NCBI GenBank assembly: GCA_017451915.1
Contig: JAFTNJ010000044.1
Span: forward strand, 1-44,192
From: Clostridia bacterium
Lineage (GTDB): Bacteria; Bacillota; Clostridia; Oscillospirales; CAG-272
Reading direction: 5' to 3'
DNA: 44,192 nucleotides
In this document: positions 1-8,720 of the stretch, piece by piece
Position numbering within the stretch: position 1 is the stretch's first letter
Layout: each line of letters opens with the position of its first letter
The notes under the pieces: generated by a model
Told to the model about the DNA's origin: nothing
The model's database searches: none
What the model saw: only the letters and a program-made list of their open reading frames with translations
Program-made: the position numbers and the translations under genes

Positions 1-1
1 C

Positions 2-649
2 GAAAAGATCTCTGAAAATTTAATCACGGTTGACGGTGTTGCGTGGGAAGCAACGATGACGGAAGGTTATGGCACGGGTATAATGTGGATGGGTATGATA
101 ACCTATCACGAGGATACAGGTATTCCTCATGCCTGTGCTCCCAAGTTAGTTGAAAAGGTTGAGCCTACCTGCACCGAAAACGGTCTTGAAAAACATTATG
201 AATGCTTCTGTGGTAAGAGCTTTGAGGATGCGGAGGGCAAGGTTGAGATACCCGACCTTGTCGCATGGGGGGCTATAGATGCTACGGGTCACGACTACGG
301 CACGACTTGGAAAACCGATGCAAACGAGCATTGGAACGAGTGTGCTTGCGGAGATAAGGCAAACAAAGCAGCTCATACCGATAGCAATAACGACGGCAAG
401 TGCGATACTTGCGAATATCAGATGAGTACCACTCCCGATAATCCCGATAATCCTAACAATACGCCCGACAACCCGAATAACACTCCCGATGATCCGAGCG
501 ACGATAAAGATGGACTCGGTGCAGGCGCGATTGTAGGTATCGTAATCGGCTCTGCCCTCGTAGCAGGCGTAGGCGGCTTTGCTCTCTTCTGGTTTGTTAT
601 CAAGAAAAAGAGCTTTGCTGACCTCATCGCAGTATTCAAGAAAAAATAA
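2..649 (+). CDS. Cell-surface protein with Cys-pair modules and C-terminal membrane anchor (5' end outside window)
   Basis: The reading frame is open to the first bases of the window, so the gene is truncated by the window edge; the first ATG inside (base 56) has no ribosome binding site and is not the start. The visible part has Cys-x-Cys and Cys-x2-Cys motifs (CFCGKSF, CACGDKA, CDTCEYQ) in a His/Trp-rich module, then a Pro/Asn/Asp-rich linker, one hydrophobic membrane segment and a Lys-rich end. The same module and anchor type occur at the end of the next gene, so the two are paralogous surface proteins, probably anchored by the C-terminal helix. There is no LPXTG motif. Ligand and function are unknown. 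Confidence 0.8.
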   Translation, partial: EKISENLITVDGVAWEATMTEGYGTGIMWMGMITYHEDTGIPHACAPKLVEKVEPTCTENGLEKHYECFCGKSFEDAEGKVEIPDLVAWGAIDATGHDYGTTWKTDANEHWNECACGDKANKAAHTDSNNDGKCDTCEYQMSTTPDNPDNPNNTPDNPNNTPDDPSDDKDGLGAGAIVGIVIGSALVAGVGGFALFWFVIKKKSFADLIAVFKKK

Positions 650-713
650 TAGGCGTTAAACAATATCCCCTTGTCTTTCGGGGCAAGGGAAACAGTTAAA
701 GGAGAAAAAGACA

Positions 714-3700
714 ATGAAAACAAAAATTAAGTCAAAGCTCATGTCAATTCTGCTCGTACTCGTAATGGTGCTTTCCATTGTACCGTTCGGGGCGTTGCCC
801 GCATTTGCGGCAGGTCCGACAGAGATCGAAGAGCTTACGCTCTCATTCATGAACTCGAGCGAGATCCCTGCCGTTGGCGACCCCATCAAATATATGCTCG
901 GTGGCAGGCTGACGGAGACCGATGACCGGATCGAGCTGACAGGAAATGTTCTTCTTTGGCGCATTGATAACACTTCGGTGGTGGTCAATCAGACCTATGA
1001 TGATACCGGTATGTACTATGAAGCCGGTCGCACCTACAATTCGGAAATTGTAGTTGAAGTGTTGAACCCGGATCAATACACCATCGGAGAAAATACGAAA
1101 ATTATGCTGACCAATCCCGGTGATTTTACCTACACTTCAGAAGTGTCGAATATTATAGATACCGGCAGTTCGTTTTATGCCTACATGAAGCTGACCATCA
1201 CCATGAATGGTGAGCGTACCTATCCCGATATCACCAAGGTGGTGTTTAAGGATTTGGTCAGCCCCACTGATGGAATGTCTGTAACCGAAAGCAGCGCGGA
1301 TATTTACTACAGCAACTGTCAGATGACTTCCGGCTTATGGATGGGTAACGTGTGGGGTAAAGACGAGCACGGCAATAATACGTTCGTTGCAGGAGAGACC
1401 TACACCTACCAGGTGATACTGACCGCCAAAGATGGATACAAGTTTGATGAAAACCCAACCATTCAGCTGACCAGCGGCGGCGTACTCCAGAGTCCTTCTC
1501 ACTACGCATTTACCAATGATAACAAGACCTTGACTCTAAATTATACCTACACTATCCCCAGCGTTACGTGGTTGGATTGTGTGGAGGCAACGATAAAGCG
1601 CTATGAGCAGAATCTGACGCCTATCGCCGGTGAAAGTTGCACGCTGTTTGACAATACACTTGAGGTTGATGAGGCCGCTCCTTATCATATTGTCGGCGAG
1701 CTGGGCAGAACGTGGTACAGCGAAGATGGCACGAAGCTGGGCAACAATGACCTGTTTGAGGCCGGAAAAACCTATTATTTTGAATATGCCTACAGCATCA
1801 AAAATGAATACAGGCATCTGTATCGTTTTGTTCCCGACAATCTGACGACCACGATCACCGGTGAAAGCTACACCGGCAATGGCTTCAAGAAAGTCGAGCG
1901 CGTGGAATCCAGCAACCTCGATGATACCTATGTGAAATTCCGCTACTATTTCACCGCCCAGTTCCCCTCGGGCATAGGCAGTAGTGCAAGCAATCCCGCT
2001 TACTGCTACTCCTACGAGGAATTCAAGTACGCTATGGAAAGCCCCAACATCCGCTACGTGGCGCTTGGGAACGTGGATGATATGCTTCCGCTGGTCAGCA
2101 TGAGCGACGCCAGCCCCTATGGTGACAACCGTTGCCCCGGTATTTGGGTCCGCGGCACCAAAGACCTGATCTTGATGGGCAACGCCCAGTTTACCGCACC
2201 CAATGCAACGGAAAACGTACACCGCGTTTATGAGAATCTGCTGTTGGTTCAATCGGGCTCCCGTCTGACCATCTCGGGTGCGGGCGGTCTGACCTTCCAC
2301 GGTAATGCGGTGGGCTGGCCAACCTCCGTCATTCAAGTGACGACAGACGGTGTTCTGTTTGTTGACGGCGGCACCATAACCGGCGACACCGGCAACAGAA
2401 CCGCCTTCTGCTACGGTATCAACGTAAACGGCGGTAAGTTGTATGTGAACGGTGGCACCGTGGTCGGTACCAATCGTCACAACCAAACACCCATTTCCGC
2501 AATTTTGCTGTATGACGGTGTAGCCAATATCCATGATGGAACATTCTACAGCAATGTTTCCGACGGTGCCGCAGGCTCCAAGCATTACGGTCTTATGATT
2601 GAAGAAAATGCTACCTGCTATCTATACGGCGGCGGCTTTAAGGGAATCAGTATGCCGTATGCCTCTGTCATGAGCGATTATATCGAAAACGGCTACACCC
2701 TGACCGTGGACGGCGTCAAGACCGATCCCGCAAGCTGCGGTACGACCAGCGGCTTTGTGGAGGTCTATCAGGAGATCTCCTCGGTCAATATCCACGTCAA
2801 TTCCCCTGCGGCGGGCAAATCTCCTGCCATCTACGATTCGGAGGTCTACCTGGTTCCCGAGGGTGCTATCGTGGAGTCGATCACCTGGTACGAAAACGGT
2901 CAGCCCTGGAACACCACCACCGGCAGCGCACGCTTTACGGCGGGCAATACCTATACGGTCGTGATCGTCCTCACCGCCGATGACGGCGTGAAATTCGCCA
3001 ATCCTCTGACCTCTGCTACCGTTAACTACAAGAACGCTACGGTCTCCACCATTGCGGGCAACGCCGAAACGGGTGTCATTCTGACCGTAGACCTTGGCGA
3101 ATGCCCCAACATCGTCCCTCAGGTAGACCTGACCATCACCGCGCCCAAGGAGGGCAATACTCCCTCTTACACGATCGGCTGCGGCAGTGATGCCTACTAC
3201 GCCGTTGGCGGCAGCTCCAACTACACCGAGTACCGCACGTGGTATATGTCCTCCGACAACGACGATTGGTGGGAGATCAACGGCAGTCACAAATTTATGG
3301 CGGGCTACTACTATAAGTTGGTTGTCGACATCCGCACCAACAACGGCTATGAGTTCCCGTTGATCGACGTGGGTACGATTCAGCCCGACGTGACCGCCAC
3401 GGTCAACGGCTACTCTGCCAACGTTATCAAGGCATACGATCAGGATCCCTCCCGCTATATCACCGTGGAATATAACTTCGGTGAGTGCAATGACAGCGTG
3501 GTGGAGAGCATCACCATCACCAACATAGACGCTCCCGTGGCAGGACAAACCCCCGATTATATTGCCAACTGCTTCGGTACCGGCTATTCCATGGCAGGCA
3601 CCAACTCCGGTAACTGGAAGGTCAACGGTATCGTCTGGCTCCGCGACGGTAACAACTACACCGGCTCGATCATGGACAAAACCGAGAAATTCCAGGCAGG

Positions 3701-6533
3701 ACATGTGTACACCGTTATGATCGACCTTGTGCCGGACTACGGTTATACCTTCCTGTTTAACCATGGCAACAGCATTTATGCCGCAGCCAGCATCAATGGC
3801 AATACCGCGCAGATCAACCTTGAAAACTGCTCCGCCAATCAGTATCAGATCTGGTACACCTTCACCTGCGGCGCAAAGACGGTGGATAAGGTTGCCATCA
3901 CCGACCTCGAAAACCCCGTGGGCGGCAATACCCCCGACACGGCCGTCACCGTAGGCGATCCCGAATCCTATGTTGTGGAAAGCGTAAAGTGGTTCGACAT
4001 CGAGGACAATCCCGCCGCCGAGATCTTTGAGTCGGGCGTTCCTTACTACGCTTTGATTACAGTTGCTCCCGCCACCGGCGCCGTGTTCGCGGATGCCGAA
4101 GCCATTGATGTGACCGTCAACGGCAGTGAGCTGGACAGCGTGGAGATCAAAAACGGCAAGCTCCTCGTCTACGTCATCATCCGCAAGCCCGCCTCCGCCC
4201 CCATCGTCAATCCCTACGCCTTTACCACCCAGCCCACGGGCGGTACGGTTAACGCAGGTGAGTCCCTTAACGTAGCATGGCAGACCAGCTTCATTCCTAC
4301 CAGCACAGAGATACAGTACTGGGACGGCGAGGCTTGGGATCAGTGGGATATTCAGTACCCTCAAAACGCCCTTGATGATTACGACTTTGAAAGCCATGAG
4401 GCAGCATCCTACCGTTTCCGCATCGTAACGTATATTGGAAACGATGCAGTTGCTACAAGTAACGAGTTCGTCATAAATTGGGCGGGAGTCGCGCAGGAGT
4501 ATATCTACGTATACACGCCCGGCGAAGGTAACGGATCGAATGATTTCGATTACGTGACGGAGGGAACCCAGATCACGCTGTATACCCCCGAATCTATGGG
4601 CTTTACTCCGATTGATGGGTTTACCTTCGATTACTGGAGCATTCGCAAAGGAACTGCAATGGGCACTGAGTTTGCGCAAATGCAGCCCGGTGAAACAATT
4701 ATCATTAACGATAACACATACATCATTGCGATCTGGAAAGAAGCGCCTGCTTCCACTTACACTGTTGCTTACGGTGTAGGCGAAGGCAGCGGATCGGCTG
4801 ATTTCGAAACCGATATTGCATTCGGTTCAAGCTTCACCCTGAAAGCCTTTGGTGACGTTGGAATTATTGCTCCCGAAGGAAAAGAGTTTGATTATTGGAG
4901 CATTCGCGTAGGCTCTGCTCAAAGTGCAGAAACGGCACAAAAGCAGCCCGGTGAAACAATTATTATTAACGATAACACCTATATCATCGCAATGTGGAAG
5001 GCTATTCCGCACACTTGCGTTGGTGTAGCCGAAAGCGGACAGAGCGCAACCTGTATCGTTGACGGTTGGAAGGATTATTACCGTTGCGAATGCGGAAATT
5101 ATTACGAGGACGCAAATTGTCAAACGCCTATAAACGACCTTGAAGCGTGGAAGGTTGGCGCAGGCAAGATCGCTGCTTCTCACAATTACGGCACTCTTAT
5201 CCCCGCAACTCCCGAAAAGCATACACAGACAGAGCTTGTGGCAGGCATAGCGGCTCACTACCAATGCTCCGTTTGTGATAAATACTTTACTTTCGGCAAG
5301 GTAGAAACTACGCTTCAGGAGCTTACAGGCGCGACTCCTTCTCACAGCTACGGCGCTTGGCAGACAAACGACGATAAGCACTGGAAGGAATGTTCTTGCG
5401 GCCTTAAGTCCGAGGAAAACAATCACGTATACGATAACGCTACTGATGTAACGTGTAACACCTGCGATCACGACAGAACCCTTCCTCATACTCACGGCAA
5501 CGGTGTAAAGCAGCTCGGTCAGAGCGCAACCTGTACTACTCCCGGATGGAACGACTATTACAAGTGCTCTTGCGGTAAGTTCTATACAGAGGCGGATTGT
5601 ACAAATGAGATCACAGACCTTGCAGCATGGAAAACAGGCGCAGGTAAGATCGAAGCTTCTCACAATTACGGTACTCTCGTTTCTGCTGTTACTGAAAAGC
5701 ATACGCAGACAGAGCTTGTAGCAAGCGTAGCAGCACACTATCATTGCTCTGCTTGCGGAAAGTATTTCACAGAAGGAAAGGTAGAAACCACTCTTGAAGC
5801 TCTTACAGGCACGACACCTTCCCATAGCTACGGCGATTGGAAAACCGACACAGATAAGCACTGGAAGGAATGTTCTTGCGGAAAGAAAGCTGATGAGGGT
5901 AACCACGTTGATGCAAACAGTAACAACAAGTGTGATTCCTGTGATAAGACCTTGTCCGGCGGTGTAACACCTCCTCCCCATACTCACGATTATGGAACAA
6001 CTTGGAAATCCGATGGAACAAACCATTGGAAGGAGTGCTCTTGCGGAGATAAGAAAGAAGTAACCGCACACAGCGGCGGAACGGCTACTTGTGAAGCAAA
6101 GGCAAAGTGTTCTGAATGTAATACAGAATACGGTGAGCTTGCAGAGCATAAGTACAGCGAAGCAACCTGTACCGCTAAGGCGAAGTGTTCCGTTTGTGGT
6201 GATGAAAAGGGCGAGCTTGCAGCTCACACCTACGTTGACGGCAAGTGCGCTTGTGGCGCAACCGATCCCAACTATCAGCCTCCTCACGAGCATAACTTCA
6301 TCGAGGGCAAGTGCGAGTGCGGTGAAACTGATCCCAACTACACTCCCGGCACAGATACACCCGGTACTGATGTGCCCGGTACAGACGTCCCCGGAACCGA
6401 TAAACCCGAGGATCCCGATGATGGACTCTCCGGCGGTGCTATTGCAGGCATCATTGCAGGCTCCGTGGTCGTTCTCGGCGGTGGCGGTTTCGCTCTTTGG
6501 TGGTTCGTATTCAGAAAGAAGAAACTCATCTGA
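714..6533 (+). CDS. Giant secreted, membrane-anchored surface protein (1939 aa)
   Basis: A typical signal peptide (basic start, long hydrophobic run, cleavage near residue 33) follows a good AAAGGAG site. By eye the order is: Ig-like beta modules with the recurring pattern 'AG-x-TY' (about 35-420); a right-handed beta-helix-like part rich in short G-G-T/N repeats (about 421-662); further Ig-like modules (about 690-1250); two InlB B-repeat-like units ending in NDNTYIIAIWK and NDNTYIIAMWK (about 1259-1340 and 1348-1427); two long Cys-pair modules (from about 1432 and 1591); a shorter Cys-rich part; PGTD repeats (about 1874-1896); and a transmembrane helix (about 1904-1932) with a basic tail. 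It is probably an adhesin or binding protein. No catalytic motif was found. It lies 64 bases after the related upstream gene and ends at a hairpin terminator. Confidence 0.85.
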   Translation: MKTKIKSKLMSILLVLVMVLSIVPFGALPAFAAGPTEIEELTLSFMNSSEIPAVGDPIKYMLGGRLTETDDRIELTGNVLLWRIDNTSVVVNQTYDDTGMYYEAGRTYNSEIVVEVLNPDQYTIGENTKIMLTNPGDFTYTSEVSNIIDTGSSFYAYMKLTITMNGERTYPDITKVVFKDLVSPTDGMSVTESSADIYYSNCQMTSGLWMGNVWGKDEHGNNTFVAGETYTYQVILTAKDGYKFDENPTIQLTSGGVLQSPSHYAFTNDNKTLTLNYTYTIPSVTWLDCVEATIKRYEQNLTPIAGESCTLFDNTLEVDEAAPYHIVGELGRTWYSEDGTKLGNNDLFEAGKTYYFEYAYSIKNEYRHLYRFVPDNLTTTITGESYTGNGFKKVERVESSNLDDTYVKFRYYFTAQFPSGIGSSASNPAYCYSYEEFKYAMESPNIRYVALGNVDDMLPLVSMSDASPYGDNRCPGIWVRGTKDLILMGNAQFTAPNATENVHRVYENLLLVQSGSRLTISGAGGLTFHGNAVGWPTSVIQVTTDGVLFVDGGTITGDTGNRTAFCYGINVNGGKLYVNGGTVVGTNRHNQTPISAILLYDGVANIHDGTFYSNVSDGAAGSKHYGLMIEENATCYLYGGGFKGISMPYASVMSDYIENGYTLTVDGVKTDPASCGTTSGFVEVYQEISSVNIHVNSPAAGKSPAIYDSEVYLVPEGAIVESITWYENGQPWNTTTGSARFTAGNTYTVVIVLTADDGVKFANPLTSATVNYKNATVSTIAGNAETGVILTVDLGECPNIVPQVDLTITAPKEGNTPSYTIGCGSDAYYAVGGSSNYTEYRTWYMSSDNDDWWEINGSHKFMAGYYYKLVVDIRTNNGYEFPLIDVGTIQPDVTATVNGYSANVIKAYDQDPSRYITVEYNFGECNDSVVESITITNIDAPVAGQTPDYIANCFGTGYSMAGTNSGNWKVNGIVWLRDGNNYTGSIMDKTEKFQAGHVYTVMIDLVPDYGYTFLFNHGNSIYAAASINGNTAQINLENCSANQYQIWYTFTCGAKTVDKVAITDLENPVGGNTPDTAVTVGDPESYVVESVKWFDIEDNPAAEIFESGVPYYALITVAPATGAVFADAEAIDVTVNGSELDSVEIKNGKLLVYVIIRKPASAPIVNPYAFTTQPTGGTVNAGESLNVAWQTSFIPTSTEIQYWDGEAWDQWDIQYPQNALDDYDFESHEAASYRFRIVTYIGNDAVATSNEFVINWAGVAQEYIYVYTPGEGNGSNDFDYVTEGTQITLYTPESMGFTPIDGFTFDYWSIRKGTAMGTEFAQMQPGETIIINDNTYIIAIWKEAPASTYTVAYGVGEGSGSADFETDIAFGSSFTLKAFGDVGIIAPEGKEFDYWSIRVGSAQSAETAQKQPGETIIINDNTYIIAMWKAIPHTCVGVAESGQSATCIVDGWKDYYRCECGNYYEDANCQTPINDLEAWKVGAGKIAASHNYGTLIPATPEKHTQTELVAGIAAHYQCSVCDKYFTFGKVETTLQELTGATPSHSYGAWQTNDDKHWKECSCGLKSEENNHVYDNATDVTCNTCDHDRTLPHTHGNGVKQLGQSATCTTPGWNDYYKCSCGKFYTEADCTNEITDLAAWKTGAGKIEASHNYGTLVSAVTEKHTQTELVASVAAHYHCSACGKYFTEGKVETTLEALTGTTPSHSYGDWKTDTDKHWKECSCGKKADEGNHVDANSNNKCDSCDKTLSGGVTPPPHTHDYGTTWKSDGTNHWKECSCGDKKEVTAHSGGTATCEAKAKCSECNTEYGELAEHKYSEATCTAKAKCSVCGDEKGELAAHTYVDGKCACGATDPNYQPPHEHNFIEGKCECGETDPNYTPGTDTPGTDVPGTDVPGTDKPEDPDDGLSGGAIAGIIAGSVVVLGGGGFALWWFVFRKKKLI

Positions 6534-6570
6534 TTTCTGATTGAGCCAAAACCACAAAACTGAATAACTA

Positions 6571-6600
6571 AAGCGGTGAGCCTCGGCTCACCGCTTGCTT
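6571..6600 (+). terminator. Hairpin terminator after the giant surface protein gene
   Basis: Perfect inverted repeat AAGCGGTGAGCC / GGCTCACCGCTT (6571-6582, 6585-6596). Only a weak T-rich tail follows. Confidence 0.6.
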
Positions 6601-6607
6601 TGCGAAA

Positions 6608-6693
6608 ATACTGAAACAAATATTTTCACTAACCACTTGACAATGGAAAAATAATGTGATATAATAGCTCTACATACTGAAACGTTTTGTTTC
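6608..6693 (+). promoter_or_regulatory. Promoter and twin operators of the LexA/S24-type gene
   Basis: TTGACA (6637-6642), 17 bases, TATAAT (6660-6665). The promoter is flanked by two copies of ATACTGAAAC (6608-6617 and 6674-6683). Each copy opens a small palindrome: TGAAA-N7-TTTCA in the first, GAAAC-gtttt-GTTTC (6679-6693) in the second. This is the layout of an autoregulated repressor; assigning the sites to the adjacent repressor is inference. Confidence 0.75.
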
Positions 6694-6704
6694 TTGGAGG
6701 CGTT

Positions 6705-7319
6705 ATGCGAAGACAAGACGAATCAAAAAAGAGTGTGATACTTGATTTCATCGACGAGTATTACAACGAATATAACGAGATCCCTGCCGTGAGAACTATC
6801 GCGGAGGGCACGGGAATTGCTTTGGCAACCGTGCATCGTTATCTGCTCTCGCTCAAAGAAAGCGGCGAGCTTGAATACAACGGTCGCAAGTCGATCTCTA
6901 CCAAGCGCATCGATTTGGAATCGCGTCACGCATCCGCGCCTGTACTCGGTTACGTTCGTTGCGGCGAGGGTGAAGAAGAAACAGAGGAAGTCATCGAGTA
7001 TATCCGTCTCCCCGAAAGTTTAGTCGGCACGGGAGAGTTCTTCGTGCTGATTGCAAAGGGTGATTCGATGATCGATGCCGGAGTGAACGAAGGCGACTAC
7101 GTTGTTATCCGCAAGCAAAATACTGCAAGCGACGGAGATTACGTTGTGGCTCTCTATGAAGGTCTTAACAATCTCAAGGAGCTTGTCGTGGATAACGGCA
7201 TATACATTCTTCGTTCTTGCAACGAGGATAAAGAAACCTATCCCGACATCTATCCGAGAGATCTGAAGATACAAGGAGTTGCGGTCTGCGTAATGCACCG
7301 CTTGAAGAAAAGGAGGTAG
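6705..7319 (+). CDS. LexA-like repressor with S24 self-cleavage domain
   Basis: The start is the ATG at 6705, seven bases after CTTGGAGG; an in-frame TTG at 6687 lies inside the operator. The 204-aa product has an N-terminal winged-helix-type DNA-binding part (about 5-70) and a C-terminal S24 peptidase-like part. The Ser (S121, in GDSM) and Lys (K158, in NLKEL) of the catalytic dyad are visible. At the position of LexA's Ala-Gly cleavage bond the protein has Cys-Gly (C86-G87). It probably represses its own promoter through the flanking TGAAAC sites and may switch the mobile element on after DNA damage. It could be the host LexA, but it sits with element genes and the zinc-ribbon gene starts 3 bases after its stop, so an element-specific regulator is more likely. 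Confidence 0.85.
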   Translation: MRRQDESKKSVILDFIDEYYNEYNEIPAVRTIAEGTGIALATVHRYLLSLKESGELEYNGRKSISTKRIDLESRHASAPVLGYVRCGEGEEETEEVIEYIRLPESLVGTGEFFVLIAKGDSMIDAGVNEGDYVVIRKQNTASDGDYVVALYEGLNNLKELVVDNGIYILRSCNEDKETYPDIYPRDLKIQGVAVCVMHRLKKRR

Positions 7320-7322
7320 TCG

Positions 7323-7922
7323 ATGCCCCAAAAGAAATACGATCTTACCTCCAACAAAGGCAGATTTGAAAAAGATTTCAAGACGGAGGAAGATCGGCAG
7401 AAACGCTTGGACGAGATCGTCAATGCAGACTATAAGCAAAGAACTTTGCCGAAGAAGTATAAGCTTCCGACCTTCGATTGTCCCGCTTGTCATGCGAAGA
7501 ATATTATGTTTGCAGGCGATGCCGTGGCAAAAAATGAAACGGTACTCTCACTTCTTGAAGAAAACGGCGTAGCCGATTACGTTATCGTTTGCCCCAAGTG
7601 TAAGCAATACATCGGTGTCCGCCGTCACGTCGGAACCGAAATGATTCATCGCGAATTTCGTTCTCTCGCGCCGCACGTTCGATTTGAATATGTTCACGTG
7701 TTCAATCACAGAGTTACCGGAGTTTATGAAAATAACGTTCTTCCTTCCGACGCGCTTGTGTTTGAAGGTGTAATAAATGACGAGATTGGTGAGCAACAAG
7801 AAGATGTGAGAACCATTCATTGTGTGCTGTCCCCCAAGAAACCACGCCCGCGCTCTCGCTTTGAATACGCACCGAGCTATTACGAGCGCATTCAAAAATA
7901 CAAACAAAATCAAATTAAATAA
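7323..7922 (+). CDS. Hypothetical zinc-ribbon protein (199 aa)
   Basis: It starts 3 bases after the LexA-like stop with a strong AAGGAGG inside the upstream gene end, so the two are cotranscribed and probably translationally coupled. Residues 53-93 contain two Cys-x2-Cys pairs (CPAC, C53/C56; CPKC, C90/C93), 33 residues apart, as in a zinc ribbon with an inserted helical segment. The ends are rich in Lys and Arg, so nucleic-acid binding is plausible. I do not recognise the family. A long structured noncoding region follows. Confidence 0.75.
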   Translation: MPQKKYDLTSNKGRFEKDFKTEEDRQKRLDEIVNADYKQRTLPKKYKLPTFDCPACHAKNIMFAGDAVAKNETVLSLLEENGVADYVIVCPKCKQYIGVRRHVGTEMIHREFRSLAPHVRFEYVHVFNHRVTGVYENNVLPSDALVFEGVINDEIGEQQEDVRTIHCVLSPKKPRPRSRFEYAPSYYERIQKYKQNQIK

Positions 7923-7948
7923 CACATATTTTTAGTGATCCATCCTCC

Positions 7949-8031
7949 CATCTGTGAATATGGGGGATTGTGAGGCTCGCGGAGATTTGTCGCACAGATG
8001 AATCCCCCACGCAATTTGCAAAGCAAATTGC
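7949..8031 (+). ncRNA. Interleaved inverted repeats (pseudoknot topology) plus stem-loop
   Basis: Arm 1 CATCTGTG (7949-7956) and arm 2 TGGGGGATT (7961-7969) are followed in the same order by their complements CACAGATG (7993-8000) and AATCCCCCA (8001-8009). The order 1-2-1'-2' is that of an H-type pseudoknot. A perfect 9-bp hairpin GCAATTTGC-aaa-GCAAATTGC follows (8011-8031). No coding frame explains the region. It may be a structured RNA or a protein-binding DNA site of the mobile element. Confidence 0.45.
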
Positions 8032-8052
8032 CCGAAGTTCAGCAATCAATCT

Positions 8053-8150
8053 AAGGGTAGGTATCAGTTACATATCATCACACGCATAATCGGATTCAAT
8101 TCCTATTATGTTTTGTTGTGGCGGTTGTAAGTGATACCTGCCCTTTTTTT
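8053..8150 (+). ncRNA. Long-range hairpin ending in a T-run
   Basis: A 14-base arm AAGGGTAGGTATCA (8053-8066) pairs with TGATACCTGCCCTT (8132-8145) with one G-U pair, followed by T7 (8144-8150), like an intrinsic terminator. The 65-nt apical part has its own stem (CATAAT 8085-8090 with ATTATG 8105-8110, plus GGA/TCC inside). This suggests a folded RNA with a built-in terminator rather than a simple terminator. Confidence 0.45.
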
Positions 8151-8193
8151 GCGCTTTCAATGTCGAAATTTATCGAAGGAAAGGAGAACGAAA

Positions 8194-8214
8194 ATGAAAT
8201 CTACTTCAAAATGA
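8194..8214 (+). CDS. Six-codon leader-like ORF (MKSTSK)
   Basis: An ATG at 8194 follows a strong GAAAGGAG site (8177-8184) and runs MKSTSK to TGA. A 7-bp hairpin ACGGACT-tgt-AGTCCGT (8216-8232) begins two bases after the stop. Good initiation signals on a tiny ORF directly before a hairpin resemble a leader peptide that controls downstream genes (mobC, relaxase). It could also be a chance ORF inside an oriT. Confidence 0.3.
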   Translation: MKSTSK

Positions 8215-8215
8215 T

Positions 8216-8310
8216 ACGGACTTGTAGTCCGTCTACTTTTCTTGACAAGCACTGCATTTGTGGACACAAAATGCAAAGGTGGGGAGTACCCCAGACCCCC
8301 GTACTGAAAA
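8216..8310 (+). other. Candidate origin of transfer (oriT)
   Basis: The last 130 bases before mobC hold hairpin 8216-8232, then TGCATTTGTG-ga-CACAAAATGCA (8253-8275, one bulged A), then a G/C-rich stretch with GGGGAGTACCCC (8281-8292) and AGTAC/GTACT arms. In MobC/MobA systems oriT usually lies just upstream of mobC as inverted repeats next to a nic site. The location fits; the nic base cannot be given from sequence alone. Confidence 0.4.
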
Positions 8311-8348
8311 ATTCATAATAAAAATTTATAGCAAAGGAGTAAAACAAA

Positions 8349-8720
8349 ATGAAACAGACAGAGGAAAAAGTAAAAGGCGAGCGCAAGCGTACCCACCTCG
8401 TCAAGGTCTATCTGAGTGACGATGAGTATGAAAAGCTTTGCATGGATGCTGCGACGTTCAAACGTGACAAGAGCAAATATCTGCGGTTGCTCATTGATTG
8501 GATCGAGCCGGTTGCCCCGCCGTCGGTGGAAGTCAAGGAGTTTACCCGCGAGCTTCGTCGCTTGGGCGTGAGTATGAATCAGATCGCAGCGCGGGCAAAC
8601 ACGCTCGGCTTTGTGGATGACCTCGAATACCGCCGTTATGCCGACGAGGTGATGAAGGTACTTGGTGCGATCCAACAAGAGTACGCGAAGAAAGGAGTAA
8701 AGCTGATTGGCAACAACTAA
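8349..8720 (+). CDS. mobC: MobC-like relaxosome accessory protein
   Basis: The 123-aa product starts at ATG 8349 after AAAGGAG. The N-terminal half (RTHLVKVYLSDDEYEKL) resembles a ribbon-helix-helix DNA-binding fold. The C-terminal half carries the MobC pattern ELRRLGVSMNQIAARAN, then a helical end. MobC proteins bind oriT and help the relaxase open the DNA. The gene overlaps the relaxase start by 14 bases, so the two are made together. Confidence 0.85.
   Translation: MKQTEEKVKGERKRTHLVKVYLSDDEYEKLCMDAATFKRDKSKYLRLLIDWIEPVAPPSVEVKEFTRELRRLGVSMNQIAARANTLGFVDDLEYRRYADEVMKVLGAIQQEYAKKGVKLIGNN

Noticed and set aside
2622-6557. Two long minus-strand open frames (685 and 576 codons)
   Set aside because: Antisense shadows of the giant surface protein, which has a clear signal peptide and RBS.
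8118-8318. 66-codon plus-strand frame
   Set aside because: It crosses the T7 run and two hairpins and has no RBS; the region is better explained as noncoding.
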